DNA from: Paraburkholderia sp. LEh10
GTDB taxonomy: Bacteria > Pseudomonadota > Gammaproteobacteria > Burkholderiales > Burkholderiaceae
Direction of reading: 5' to 3'
DNA: 64,000 nucleotides
NCBI RefSeq assembly: GCF_017814945.1
Contig: NZ_JAGIPX010000004.1
Location: forward strand, 124,001-188,000
The translations under genes were made by a program, and so were the position numbers. Shown here piece after piece: positions 1-8,341 of the stretch. The notes below the pieces were generated by a model that worked only from the letters and a program-made list of their open reading frames with translations, was not told the origin of the DNA and made no database searches. Within the stretch, counting starts at the first letter, position 1. Each line of letters starts with the position of its first letter.

Positions 1-1
1 C

Positions 2-43
2 CAGGTCGTGCGCGTGTGCGGGCAGAGCCTGATAGGAGCGTGA
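2..43 (+). CDS. C-terminal tail of an upstream gene, possibly a 3-oxoacyl-ACP/SDR reductase (partial)
   Basis: The window opens inside a reading frame that ends with the residues QVVRVCGQSLIGA and a TGA stop at 41-43, six bases before the ATG of the MaoC gene. A tail of this kind is typical of short-chain dehydrogenases annotated as 3-oxoacyl-ACP reductase that precede MaoC genes in Burkholderiales. Only 13 residues are visible, so the family call is inference from context. The very short gap implies an operon with the downstream hydratase. Confidence 0.45.
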   Translation, partial: QVVRVCGQSLIGA

Positions 44-48
44 GCGTC

Positions 49-966
49 ATGGCCGTTTTCGACTCCAGCCCGATGTTTGGCGCGCCTCGCACGAAGACAG
101 TCGTCGTGCCGGAATTGCCCGCGCCCGCGAAGCTGTACGCGCGCGCGCTGACGGGCGTCGCCAAGCACTTTCAGCGCAATCGTCCGACGGATCTGCCCGC
201 GCTTCGCTTCGTGCGCCCGGCGGTGACGCTCGACTCCGTCGCCATCGAGCGCTACGCGCGCGTCTGCGGCTTTTTCCCCGAGCAGGGCATTCCGTTCACG
301 TATCCGCATCTGCTCGCGTTTCCGCTGCATCTGCTGCTTCTGACCGACCCGGCGTTTCCGTGGCCCGCGCTCGGCATCGTCCATCTGGCGAACAGCGTGC
401 ACATGCGCCGGCCGCTCTCGTTCGACGACACGCTGCGCGTCGAGGTCGAATTCGGCGCGCGGCTGCGCCACGACAAAGGCCAGGCGTTCGTGATGCAGAC
501 GCGCGTCTACCGGCGCGGCGAGGCCGTGTGGGACGGCGACAGCATCTATCTGAAGCGCGGCGTCGCGGCGAGCGGCGATCCCCTTAGCCCGCTGCAGACG
601 GCAAGCGGCACGCTCGCGCGCGCGTCGCGCTGGCAGTTGCCGTCGCAGCTGGGCCGCGACTACGCGAAGGCATCGGGCGACTACAACCCGATCCATCTGA
701 CGATGCTCTCCGCGAAAGCGTTCGGTTTTCCACGCGCAATCGCGCACGGCATGTGGACGCTCGCGCGCGCGTGCGCGGCGCTGCAACCGCCGAAGCGGCT
801 CGCCGATGCGACGCTCGCGGGCGAGTTCAAGGCGCCGCTGCTGCTGCCGGGCGACGCGTCGTTGTGGACGTCCGCGCCCTCGCCCACTTCGCGCGAATTC
901 GAAGTGCGTGACCCCGAGGGCGGCAAGCCGCATCTGCGCGGCCGGTTTCAGTGGAACCTGCAATGA
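49..966 (+). CDS. MaoC-family acyl dehydratase / enoyl-CoA hydratase 2-like protein
   Basis: A 305-residue protein likely to hydrate enoyl-CoA or enoyl-ACP thioesters in the cytoplasm. The C-terminal half carries the MaoC/hydratase-2 hot-dog signature: SGDYNPIHL followed about ten residues later by GFPRAIAHGMW, which holds the Asp/Asn-His catalytic pair known for this family. The N-terminal half looks like a second, degenerate hot-dog domain, as in two-domain MaoC proteins. I chose the ATG at 49, which follows the previous stop by five bases; a GTG at 16 would overlap that upstream gene. The thiolase and acyl-CoA ligase downstream suggest a fatty-acid or acyl-chain role. The exact substrate cannot be read from sequence. 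Confidence 0.88.
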   Translation: MAVFDSSPMFGAPRTKTVVVPELPAPAKLYARALTGVAKHFQRNRPTDLPALRFVRPAVTLDSVAIERYARVCGFFPEQGIPFTYPHLLAFPLHLLLLTDPAFPWPALGIVHLANSVHMRRPLSFDDTLRVEVEFGARLRHDKGQAFVMQTRVYRRGEAVWDGDSIYLKRGVAASGDPLSPLQTASGTLARASRWQLPSQLGRDYAKASGDYNPIHLTMLSAKAFGFPRAIAHGMWTLARACAALQPPKRLADATLAGEFKAPLLLPGDASLWTSAPSPTSREFEVRDPEGGKPHLRGRFQWNLQ

Positions 967-1016
967 CGCGGGCGGTACCCGTCGTAGCGCTCATGACGCA
1001 GGTAACGCGACTGGCG

Positions 1017-1080
1017 CACGTAACGGACGTAACGGACGTGATGCACGTAATGCACGTAATGCACGTAATGCACGATAACG
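1017..1080 (+). repeat. Tandem 9-bp repeat, about seven units
   Basis: Seven consecutive 9-base units lie in the gap between the MaoC gene and the thiolase gene. The consensus is CACGTAATG: three exact copies at 1044-1070, flanked by variants with GACGTAACG and CACGATAACG. It is extragenic, 143 bases before the next start codon. Units are too short and contiguous for a CRISPR array. Function unknown; it may be a slippage-prone microsatellite. Confidence 0.85.
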
Positions 1081-1223
1081 CGCAAGCGTCGCCTGGCTGC
1101 GCGGAATGCGTCTGACGATGGAATCAACGCCCAGCCCGATTCGTTTTCACTGTCTCGTGCCGGGCGAATCATGCTGCTTCATTTCAACCGCCCGACAGGC
1201 GGACACGACCAGGGAGCCACCTG

Positions 1224-2534
1224 ATGCCTCACCCGTCACAACCGCCTTTCGCCGCGCGCCGTGTCGCGATACTGGGCGGCAACCGCATCCCGTTCGCGCG
1301 CTCGAACACCGCGTATGCGACGGCATCGAACCAGGACATGCTGACTTTCACGCTGCAGGGTCTGATCGACCGCTACAACCTGCATGGCGAGCGTCTCGGC
1401 GAAGTCGCGGCGGGCGCCGTCATCAAGCATTCACGCGACTTCAACCTGACGCGCGAAGCCCTGCTGTCGACCACGCTCGCGAAGCAAACGCCCGCCTACG
1501 ACGTGCAGCAGGCCTGCGGCACCGGCGTCGAAGCGGCCATCCTCGTGGCGAACAAGATCGCGCTCGGGCAGATCGACGCGGGCATCGCGGGCGGGGTCGA
1601 TACGACCTCGGATGCGCCCATCGGCGTCAACGAAAAGATGCGCAAGATCCTGCTCGAAGCGAACCGGGGCAAGTCGGCGGGACAACGCGTCGGCGCGCTG
1701 ACGAAGCTGCGCCCCGGCATGTTCTTCAAGCCGCTCCTGCCGCGCAACAGCGAGCCGCGCACGGGGCTGTCGATGGGGGAGCACTGCGAGCTGATGGCCA
1801 AGCGCTGGAACATCTCGCGCGAGTCCCAGGACGTGCTCGCGTACGACAGCCATCGCAAGCTGACGGACGCGTACGCGCGCGGCTTTTTCAACGACCTGAT
1901 GACGCCGTGTCGAGGCCTGTCGCGCGACAACAATCTGCGCAGCGATCTGACGCTGGAAAAACTCGCGTCGCTGAAACCCGTGTTCGACCGCGACGCGGGC
2001 ACAATGACTGCTGGCAATTCGACTCCGCTGACGGATGGCGCGTCGGCCGTGTTGCTCGCGAGCGAGGAATGGGCGGCCGCGCGCAATCTGCCCGTGCTCG
2101 CCTGGCTGACGTGGTCCGAGACGGCTGCCGTCGATTTCTTCGACAAAAAAGAGGGCTTGCTGATGGCGCCTGCGTACGCCGTGCCGCGCATGCTCAAACG
2201 CGCGGGCCTGACGTTGCAGGACTTCGACTTCTACGAGATCCATGAGGCGTTCGCGGCACAGGTGCTGTGCACGCTCGCGGCATGGCAGGACGATGAGTAC
2301 TGCCGCACGCAACTGGGACTCGAAGGCGCGCTCGGCACGATCGATCACGCGAAAATAAACGTGAACGGCGGATCGCTTGCGACGGGCCATCCGTTCGCGG
2401 CAACGGGGGGCCGCATCGTCGCGGGACTCGCGAAGCTGCTCGCGCAGCTCGACAAGCCGGCGGGCACCGCGCGCGGGCTGATTTCGATCTGCGCGGCGGG
2501 CGGCCAGGGTGTGGTCGCGATTCTGGAACGTTGA
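1224..2534 (+). CDS. fadI: Acetyl-CoA C-acyltransferase (FadI-type thiolase)
   Basis: A 436-residue thiolase that would cleave 3-ketoacyl-CoA with CoA in beta-oxidation, or run the reverse condensation. All three thiolase signatures are present: the nucleophilic Cys98 in QQACGTGVEAA, the NVNGGSLATGHPFAATGGR block with His389, and the second catalytic cysteine, Cys423, in ICAAGGQG. Length and N-terminus resemble the FadI/trifunctional-beta type rather than the ~390-residue PhaA type. The ATG at 1224 has AGGGAG at 1211-1216. It sits 258 bases after the MaoC gene and just ahead of the ligase, consistent with one acyl-CoA operon. The symbol is by family resemblance; biosynthetic versus degradative direction is not decided by sequence. 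Confidence 0.88.
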   Translation: MPHPSQPPFAARRVAILGGNRIPFARSNTAYATASNQDMLTFTLQGLIDRYNLHGERLGEVAAGAVIKHSRDFNLTREALLSTTLAKQTPAYDVQQACGTGVEAAILVANKIALGQIDAGIAGGVDTTSDAPIGVNEKMRKILLEANRGKSAGQRVGALTKLRPGMFFKPLLPRNSEPRTGLSMGEHCELMAKRWNISRESQDVLAYDSHRKLTDAYARGFFNDLMTPCRGLSRDNNLRSDLTLEKLASLKPVFDRDAGTMTAGNSTPLTDGASAVLLASEEWAAARNLPVLAWLTWSETAAVDFFDKKEGLLMAPAYAVPRMLKRAGLTLQDFDFYEIHEAFAAQVLCTLAAWQDDEYCRTQLGLEGALGTIDHAKINVNGGSLATGHPFAATGGRIVAGLAKLLAQLDKPAGTARGLISICAAGGQGVVAILER

Positions 2535-2618
2535 ATCGCGCCCCCAGCCGCCTTGCAACCCGAACGATTCACGCACACGACACACATAACGACAATGCTG
2601 GGAGACCAAGGAGACGCC

Positions 2619-4430
2619 ATGCCGACCGAGCCAACCACCTCGCACAGCACGCAGACGCAAACACAGACGCAGATGCCGACACGAGCGCAAACACAGGCGC
2701 AAACGCCCGCCGCGCAGCGCGCGCCGAACACGGACGGCATCTGGTACGCGTCGTACGCGCCCGGCGTGCCGCATGAGATCGACGCATCGCAATACACATC
2801 CATCGTCGAGTTCTTCGACGAATGCACAACGCGCTTTCGCGACCGCGTCGCCTATGTGAGCGTCGGCGAAAGCCTCACGTATGGCGCGCTGGCGCGCAAG
2901 GCGACGGCGTTCGCCGCGTATCTGCAGAGCATCGGCGTGAAGCCCGGCGAGCGCGTCGCGATCATGCTGCCCAACACGTTCCAGTACCCCGTCGCCCTTT
3001 TCGGCGTGCTGAAGGCGGGCGCGATCGTCGTCAACGTGAATCCGCTCTACACCGTACGCGAGCTGTCGCATCAGTTGAAGGACAGCGGCGCGCAGACCAT
3101 CGTCGTGTTCGAGAACTTCGCGAAGACCGTCGAAGACTCGCTGCCGGGCACGCGCGTGCAGAACGTGATCGTGACGGGTCTCGGCGACCTGCTCAAGGAC
3201 GGCCTGAACCTGAAAGGCAAGCTTATCAACGGCATGCTCAGGTACGTGAAGAAGCTCGTGCCCGCGTACAACCTGCCGCAAGCCGTGCCGCTGCTCCATG
3301 CGCTCGCGACGGGCTACCAGCGCACGCTCGCGCCCGTGCAGATCGCAAGCACCGATCTCGCGTTCCTGCAATACACGGGCGGCACGACGGGCGTCGCGAA
3401 AGGCGCGATGCTCACCCACCGGAACATCGTCGCCAACCTGTTGCAGGCGAAAGTCTGGGCCGAGAGCCAGCTCACCGACGAGATCGAAACGGTGCTCACG
3501 CCGCTGCCGCTCTATCACATCTACTCGCTGACCGTGAACGCGATGATCTTCATGGGGCTCGGCGGACGCAACATCCTGATCGCGAATCCGCGCGACACGA
3601 AGCGCGTGATGAAGATCCTGCGCCACGAGACGTTCACGGGCATCACGGCCGTCAATACGCTGTACAACGCATTCCTCGACAACGAGGAATTCCGCAGCCG
3701 CGACTTCTCGAAGCTCAAGCTCGCGATGGCGGGCGGCATGGCGATGCAGAAAGCCGTTGCCGACCGTTTTCGCGAGGTGACGGGCAAGCCGATCATCGAG
3801 GGCTATGGGCTTACGGAATGCTCGCCGATCGTGTCGATGAACCCGGTGGACCTGAAGCAGATGCGCGAATTCGACGGCACGGTCGGCCTGCCCGCGCCGT
3901 CGACGCAAGTGCGCTTTCGCAAGGACGACGGCAGCTGGGCGAACATCGGCGAGGCGGGCGAGCTGTGCGTGAAGGGTCCGCAGGTGATGAAAGGCTACTG
4001 GAACCGGCCCGACGAAACGGCGAAGGTGCTCGACGAAGAAGGCTGGCTCGCGACGGGCGATATCGGCGTGATGGATTCGCGCGGCTATATCCGTCTGATC
4101 GACCGCAAGAAGGACATGATTCTCGTGTCCGGCTTCAACGTCTATCCGAACGAGATCGAAGATGTGATCGCGATGCACCCCGACGTGCGCGAAGTGGCCG
4201 CGATCGGCATTCCCGATGCCGCGCAGGGCGAGCGGGTGAAAGTCTTCGTCGTGCGGCGCAATCCTTCGCTGACGGAGGAACAGGTGATCGTGCATTGCCG
4301 CAAGAATCTGACGGGCTACAAGGTGCCGAAGGTCGTCGAGTTCCGCGACGAGCTTCCGCAAACGAATGTCGGCAAGATCCTGCGGCGCGAGCTGCGCGAT
4401 CAGGAGCTGGCGAAGCATCAATCATCGTGA
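2619..4430 (+). CDS. fadD: Long-chain-fatty-acid--CoA ligase
   Basis: A 603-residue ANL-superfamily enzyme that activates fatty acids to acyl-CoA through an acyl-AMP intermediate. Visible motifs in order: the P-loop YTGGTTGVAKGAM near residue 252, GYGLTECSP near 393, TGDIG near 479, the hinge/A8 region DRKKDMILVSGFN near 494, and the C-terminal NVGKILRRELRD with the adenylation lysine. Several upstream ATG codons are in frame, but only the one at 2619 has a good ribosome site (AAGGAG at 2608-2613). The first ~40 residues are a Thr/Gln-rich repeat tract coded by imperfect ACGCAAACA-like units, absent from typical FadD. It completes the acyl-CoA cluster with the MaoC and thiolase genes. Confidence 0.92.
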   Translation: MPTEPTTSHSTQTQTQTQMPTRAQTQAQTPAAQRAPNTDGIWYASYAPGVPHEIDASQYTSIVEFFDECTTRFRDRVAYVSVGESLTYGALARKATAFAAYLQSIGVKPGERVAIMLPNTFQYPVALFGVLKAGAIVVNVNPLYTVRELSHQLKDSGAQTIVVFENFAKTVEDSLPGTRVQNVIVTGLGDLLKDGLNLKGKLINGMLRYVKKLVPAYNLPQAVPLLHALATGYQRTLAPVQIASTDLAFLQYTGGTTGVAKGAMLTHRNIVANLLQAKVWAESQLTDEIETVLTPLPLYHIYSLTVNAMIFMGLGGRNILIANPRDTKRVMKILRHETFTGITAVNTLYNAFLDNEEFRSRDFSKLKLAMAGGMAMQKAVADRFREVTGKPIIEGYGLTECSPIVSMNPVDLKQMREFDGTVGLPAPSTQVRFRKDDGSWANIGEAGELCVKGPQVMKGYWNRPDETAKVLDEEGWLATGDIGVMDSRGYIRLIDRKKDMILVSGFNVYPNEIEDVIAMHPDVREVAAIGIPDAAQGERVKVFVVRRNPSLTEEQVIVHCRKNLTGYKVPKVVEFRDELPQTNVGKILRRELRDQELAKHQSS

Positions 4431-4515
4431 CGGCTTTGCGCGTGCCATTGCGCGTCTGAATGCGCTGTTCAGGGCTGGCAGGCGACGAAGCCGTCCGCGC
4501 TTTCTGGAGCGATTC

Positions 4516-5439
4516 ATGCATCAGCCGATGACTGGAAAAAAACGCTCGCGCTGGGCCTGGCTTCTCGCCGCTCAGTGCGCCTGCGCGCTGATCGCGGGCT
4601 CGGCGGACGCGGCCGTCGCGCAGAACGATGCCGTCGCGAACGCCATCCTGGACGCGCAAGCCGCCGCGTCGAAAGTCGCCAGGCTGCCGCTCGAACAGCA
4701 GGTCAAATGGCTGCGCAACGCCGCGCAAAGCGGCGCGCTCGAACAGATGGGCGACGCGCAGCTCGTCGCGCTGTTCGAAGCGTTCGATCCGCTGACGGTG
4801 CCACGCTATGTCGCGGAAGGCCCGAACGGCTACCCGTCGTACGAGTTCACGATGCTGCGCCAGGAGCGCATTCGCGGCGTGTGGCCGCGCCGGCCCGACC
4901 ATATGCTGGTGCGGCGCACGCGCGAGCCGCTGCGCATCTACGGCAAATGGCTGCCCGATGGTCCGCACTCGGGCCAGGAAATCATCTACGACGAGTCCAG
5001 GCGCAGCGACGAAATGTATGGCCACCTCGGCGGCCTTTTCAACATCATGCCCTTATGGACATCGATTAACGGGACGCTCGCGCGCACGCAGTCGAATCAT
5101 CGCGTGAGCGATCTCGGCACCGAGTTCATCGCGCGGCAGTTTCTCGACGAAGGCCGCAAGTCCGCCGACGCGGGTATCACGCATCCCGCGCAGATCGAGG
5201 TGAAGACGCTGGACGGCGTGCGCGTCATCGCGTTCACGTATGAGACGCCGACGGGCCAGCCCGAGTTCTATGCGAAGAAGGAAGTGCTCGGGCTGGACCT
5301 GCGGCATCCTTATTTCAGAACCGTCGAATCGTACGACAACGACGGGCAGATTTTCGAGCGCATCGTCTTTTTGACCATCACGCCGAAGACATTCGACGAC
5401 ATGGCGTTCGATCCGAGGAACCCGGCGTACAAATTCTGA
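4516..5439 (+). CDS. Exported DUF1571-family protein
   Basis: A 307-residue protein with an N-terminal signal peptide (basic GKKRSRWAW, hydrophobic LLAAQCACALIAG, likely cleavage after SADA). The mature part carries the DUF1571 pattern: YEFTMLRQERIRGVW, then RREPL-like and IYGKWLPDG segments, GQEIIYD and a MYGHLGG segment. DUF1571 proteins are predicted periplasmic, with a fold reminiscent of LolA-like lipid-binding proteins; function is not established. The ATG at 4516 has GGAG at 4506-4509. It follows fadD by 85 bases on the same strand. Its TGA stop directly abuts the stop of the gene on the other strand, so both genes share the palindrome TGATCA with no spacer. Confidence 0.75.
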   Translation: MHQPMTGKKRSRWAWLLAAQCACALIAGSADAAVAQNDAVANAILDAQAAASKVARLPLEQQVKWLRNAAQSGALEQMGDAQLVALFEAFDPLTVPRYVAEGPNGYPSYEFTMLRQERIRGVWPRRPDHMLVRRTREPLRIYGKWLPDGPHSGQEIIYDESRRSDEMYGHLGGLFNIMPLWTSINGTLARTQSNHRVSDLGTEFIARQFLDEGRKSADAGITHPAQIEVKTLDGVRVIAFTYETPTGQPEFYAKKEVLGLDLRHPYFRTVESYDNDGQIFERIVFLTITPKTFDDMAFDPRNPAYKF

Positions 5440-5832
5440 TCAGGTCGCCAGCACGAACGCGAGCGCCGCGCCGTGCGGCACGCTGCGCGCGGGCATCGCC
5501 GGCGCGCCCGGTTGCAGCGCGAGACGCGCGAGCACGAAGAAATCGGCGGCGCGCGTGACGCCCAGCAAGGTCAGCCGTCCGCCTGTTTGCGCCGCGCGCG
5601 GCGCGAGCGTGTCGTACCAGAGCGTCGCGATGTCCGCGTGCGGCGCGCTGTTCACGTCGAAGGTCGGCAAACGCATGCGCGCCGCGTGCAGCGACAGCGC
5701 CGCCGATTCGGGCAGCGTCGCATCGATCAGCGCGAGATCCGCGAGCGTGCCGTCAGGATGAAGCCACGGCGCGCCCCAGGCCGCCATCGCCGACAGCCAT
5801 GCGCCCGATGCGATAAAGGTGCGCCGCTTCAT
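5440..5832 (-). CDS. Small Tat-signal exported protein, partner of the upstream flavoenzyme
   Basis: A 130-residue protein starting MKRRTFIASGAWLSAMAAW, a twin-arginine-type signal peptide (RRTFI, then a hydrophobic stretch ending near AWGAP). The mature part has no cysteine and no CxxCH haem site, so it is not the cytochrome subunit that accompanies p-cresol methylhydroxylase. I do not recognise the family. It lies 66 bases downstream of the VAO-family flavoprotein gene on the same strand, so co-transcription and a subunit, chaperone or substrate-binding role are inferred. An in-frame ATG at 5886 would add 18 residues ahead of the Tat motif, which makes the start at 5832 more likely. Confidence 0.7.
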   Translation of the reverse strand: MKRRTFIASGAWLSAMAAWGAPWLHPDGTLADLALIDATLPESAALSLHAARMRLPTFDVNSAPHADIATLWYDTLAPRAAQTGGRLTLLGVTRAADFFVLARLALQPGAPAMPARSVPHGAALAFVLAT

Positions 5833-5898
5833 GCCGCCGTGTCCTCTCGTTGCCTTTGCCGCGGGCCGTCGTGCGCCGTCATGCACGGTCGCGCGCCG

Positions 5899-7479
5899 TT
5901 ATGTATAACCCCGCCGGTTGCGCAAAGCCTTCGGCCAGATTCCCTGCTTGCCCGGCGACAGGATGCCCGCCGGGTCGAGCGCGTCCTTGATCGTCTCCGA
6001 CAGCCGCAGCAGCGCGCCGTCGTTGAAGTTGTAGCGTGCCGCCGCGAAATCCATGTAGACGAGATGCGAACGGTATTCGCCGTATCCCGCGCCGTGCGCG
6101 TCGCTCATCCATGCGCGCAGCAGGTCCGCCGCCTGCTCGCTTTGCCGAGCATCGTTGCCGTCGAAGATCGCTGCGGCGATGTGATGCAGATGCCGCTCGC
6201 CCGACGTGAAGCCGCCGTAGTAGTCGAAGCCGTATTCGTTCGCGCGCGCTTTCGCCATCGAGTATTGACGCATCGCGTCGCGGCCCGTCGCGGGGCACAC
6301 GGGCGAGAAGTCGACGTGCGCGCCGCGCCCGCCGCGCCAGTCGAGCATCCGGAAAGCCGTCATCGCGGGAATGCCGGCGAGGTTGCGATCGCCGCCCGCT
6401 TCCGGCTCGGCGTTGCCGTCGTAGGTCTTCGACAGCATGCGGGCACCCGCGATGCGGCCGAACGCGCGCCGCACGATCGCCTCTTTCGCGTCGATCACCT
6501 CGCGCTCGCCATAAAGCGCGTAATGCAGATTCCAGCGGCCGACCTTCAGCTTGTCGATCATCGCCGCAATCGCGCTTTCGGGCATCACGCCGCGGCCCTG
6601 ATACCACTGCGAGCGCGGCCCGAGTCCCGCCGCCCGGCGCAGCCCGCCTTCGATCACGGCCTGGTTGCCGATCGTGCCATCGAGGCGCAACGGCCTCAAA
6701 GTCTCGACGATCGCCTCCAGGTCGTCGTCGCGCTGAAACTGGATTTCGCCCAGCAGATACGCGCTCGGCGCGGGCATCAGCCACACGCCCATCTTCGTGA
6801 CGATGCCGTAGTTCGACTGCATGAACATCGGATCGAACGACGGCCCGTAACCATGCTTGAACGCCTGCCAGCATGTGCCGATCTCGATGCCGCCCATCCC
6901 CGTACGCACGACGTCGCCATTCGCGAGCACCACTTCCATCCCGCATTGCGTAGCCGCGTGATCGCCATAGGCGGTGGTGCCGAAGCCGCGTTCGAGCGTG
7001 TTGCCGACGATGCTGCCCCAGCCCGCCGCGGGTGGATCGACCCACAGTCCGATGCCGTGCTCGCGCAAATAGTGATGCAGATCGAAGTAGCTGACGCCGG
7101 GCTCGACGAGCGCGTACGCGAGCCGCTCGTCGACGGCGAGAATGCGGTTCATCCGCTGCAGGTCGAGCACCACCGATCCGGGCAGGCGCGGCGCGGCGCC
7201 GCCGTATGCGAAGTTGCGTCCCGTGGAGACTGTCCATAGCGGGATGCCGTACTCGTTCGCGACGCGCAGGATTGCGCGGATCTCATCGACGTTCGCGGGC
7301 AACAGCGCCGCCGACGGCACGAACGACGCCGCCAGCGGCCCCGGCGCAAACGGATCGGCATAAGGCGCGAGGCTCGCCGCCGACGCGGCGACCTGGGTCG
7401 CGCCGACGATCGCTTCGAATGCGGCGAGCGCGCGATCGAATGTCGCGGCTGAAACGTCCGGCGGCAGAATGCGTGTCAA
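5899..7479 (-). CDS. FAD-binding oxidase of the vanillyl-alcohol oxidase / p-cresol methylhydroxylase family
   Basis: A 526-residue flavoprotein. The N-terminal FAD-binding domain shows WTVSTGRNFAYGGAAPR and SVVLDLQRMNRI, then VEPGVSYFDL, WGSIVGNTLERGFG and YGDHAATQCGMEVV, a sequence of motifs typical of 4-cresol dehydrogenase and vanillyl-alcohol oxidase. Family members oxidise para-substituted phenols at the benzylic position. The start is TTG at 7479, backed by AGGGGAG six to twelve bases upstream on the coding strand; no ATG fits. The protein has no signal peptide of its own. The gene downstream encodes a small Tat-exported protein rather than a cytochrome c. The substrate, and whether FAD is covalently attached, cannot be told by eye. 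Confidence 0.85.
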   Translation of the reverse strand: MTRILPPDVSAATFDRALAAFEAIVGATQVAASAASLAPYADPFAPGPLAASFVPSAALLPANVDEIRAILRVANEYGIPLWTVSTGRNFAYGGAAPRLPGSVVLDLQRMNRILAVDERLAYALVEPGVSYFDLHHYLREHGIGLWVDPPAAGWGSIVGNTLERGFGTTAYGDHAATQCGMEVVLANGDVVRTGMGGIEIGTCWQAFKHGYGPSFDPMFMQSNYGIVTKMGVWLMPAPSAYLLGEIQFQRDDDLEAIVETLRPLRLDGTIGNQAVIEGGLRRAAGLGPRSQWYQGRGVMPESAIAAMIDKLKVGRWNLHYALYGEREVIDAKEAIVRRAFGRIAGARMLSKTYDGNAEPEAGGDRNLAGIPAMTAFRMLDWRGGRGAHVDFSPVCPATGRDAMRQYSMAKARANEYGFDYYGGFTSGERHLHHIAAAIFDGNDARQSEQAADLLRAWMSDAHGAGYGEYRSHLVYMDFAAARYNFNDGALLRLSETIKDALDPAGILSPGKQGIWPKALRNRRGYT

Positions 7480-7597
7480 GGCGCTCCCCTATGGCGTCCA
7501 TGATGCTGCGTTGCTTCGTGCATTGCTTCGTGCCGTTCTTTCGGCAGCATTCGGCAAGCCGCGGCCAGGGACAACGGGACACGCATCGCGCGTATCT

Positions 7598-8104
7598 TCA
7601 ACGTCCGCGCCCGCCTCCCATGCCGCCGTGCATACCGCCGTGCATGCCCCCGCTGCTCCACGCGCTCCCACCGCCCCAGCCGTGCATGCCGCCCGAACCA
7701 TGGAAAACTCCGTGTCCGTGCATGCCGCCGCCCGGCCGTCCCCAATGCACATGGTTCATGTGATGGAAATGGTGAAAGTGGTCGACGAACACGAACGACC
7801 CGCCAATACCGATCGCGACAGGCGGCCCCCAGTACGACGGGTCGTAGTAATAGGAAGGATAGGCTGGAACGGGATAGATCGTGGCCGTGGCCATACCGTC
7901 GCCCTGCTGGATCTGCCACGTCCCGTCAGGCTGCCGGCACGCGATGCCGCTGATCTGCTGCATCGTGCCGTCGATTTCCGCCTGCCCTACCACGGGCTGG
8001 CACACGTTATCGCTGAACTGCTCCTGCGCGACGGGCTGTGACGCGGGTACCGCGCAACCGGCGCACGCAACCAGCGCGACGCCGATACCAAGAAAAGTAT
8101 GCAT
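7598..8104 (-). CDS. Lipoprotein with surface-antigen-like domain and His/Gly/Met-rich tail
   Basis: A 168-residue predicted lipoprotein. The signal ends in ALVAC, a usable lipobox with Cys14. Residues ~35-65 contain CQPVVGQAEIDG and IACRQPDGTWQI, a two-cysteine module resembling the C-terminal domain of 17-kDa-type surface antigens. The last ~70 residues are very rich in His, Gly and Met (DHFHHFHHMNHVHWG, then several GGMHG units), which suggests metal binding; this is inference. The ATG at 8104 has AGGACG upstream. It lies downstream of the sigma/anti-sigma pair on the same strand, 237 bases away, so it could be a regulon member but may be transcribed separately. Confidence 0.72.
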   Translation of the reverse strand: MHTFLGIGVALVACAGCAVPASQPVAQEQFSDNVCQPVVGQAEIDGTMQQISGIACRQPDGTWQIQQGDGMATATIYPVPAYPSYYYDPSYWGPPVAIGIGGSFVFVDHFHHFHHMNHVHWGRPGGGMHGHGVFHGSGGMHGWGGGSAWSSGGMHGGMHGGMGGGRGR

Positions 8105-8341
8105 GATTCGTCCTGCTCGACGATGCGGAGTCGCGGCACGACACGCGTGCCGACGCCGTGAAGACGCCATCGATTCGCCTTGCAGGCGGGCGCTCCCGTC
8201 CAACGCCGCCACGCGCCGACGCAAGCCAGTGAAACGCGCGCCTGCCAAACGTAAACGAAGCTTTGCGCAACGCTATTCCTCGCGCGCGGGCCGCGGCGCG
8301 GCGCCTGTGTTACGCGATGTTTCGGCACACGCGATGAAGCG

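Noticed and set aside
1017..1080. Possible CRISPR-like repeat
   Set aside because: Units of nine bases are contiguous with no spacers and no cas genes nearby.
1431..4421. 996-codon open frame on the minus strand opposite the thiolase and ligase genes
   Set aside because: It lies opposite two well-supported enzymes, is rich in Arg/His/Leu as expected from reverse reading of GC-biased codons, and has no family motif.
8105..8341. Possible small gene between the anti-sigma factor and the His-rich lipoprotein
   Set aside because: Open frames here have no ribosome site and read as Arg/Ala-rich out-of-frame sequence.
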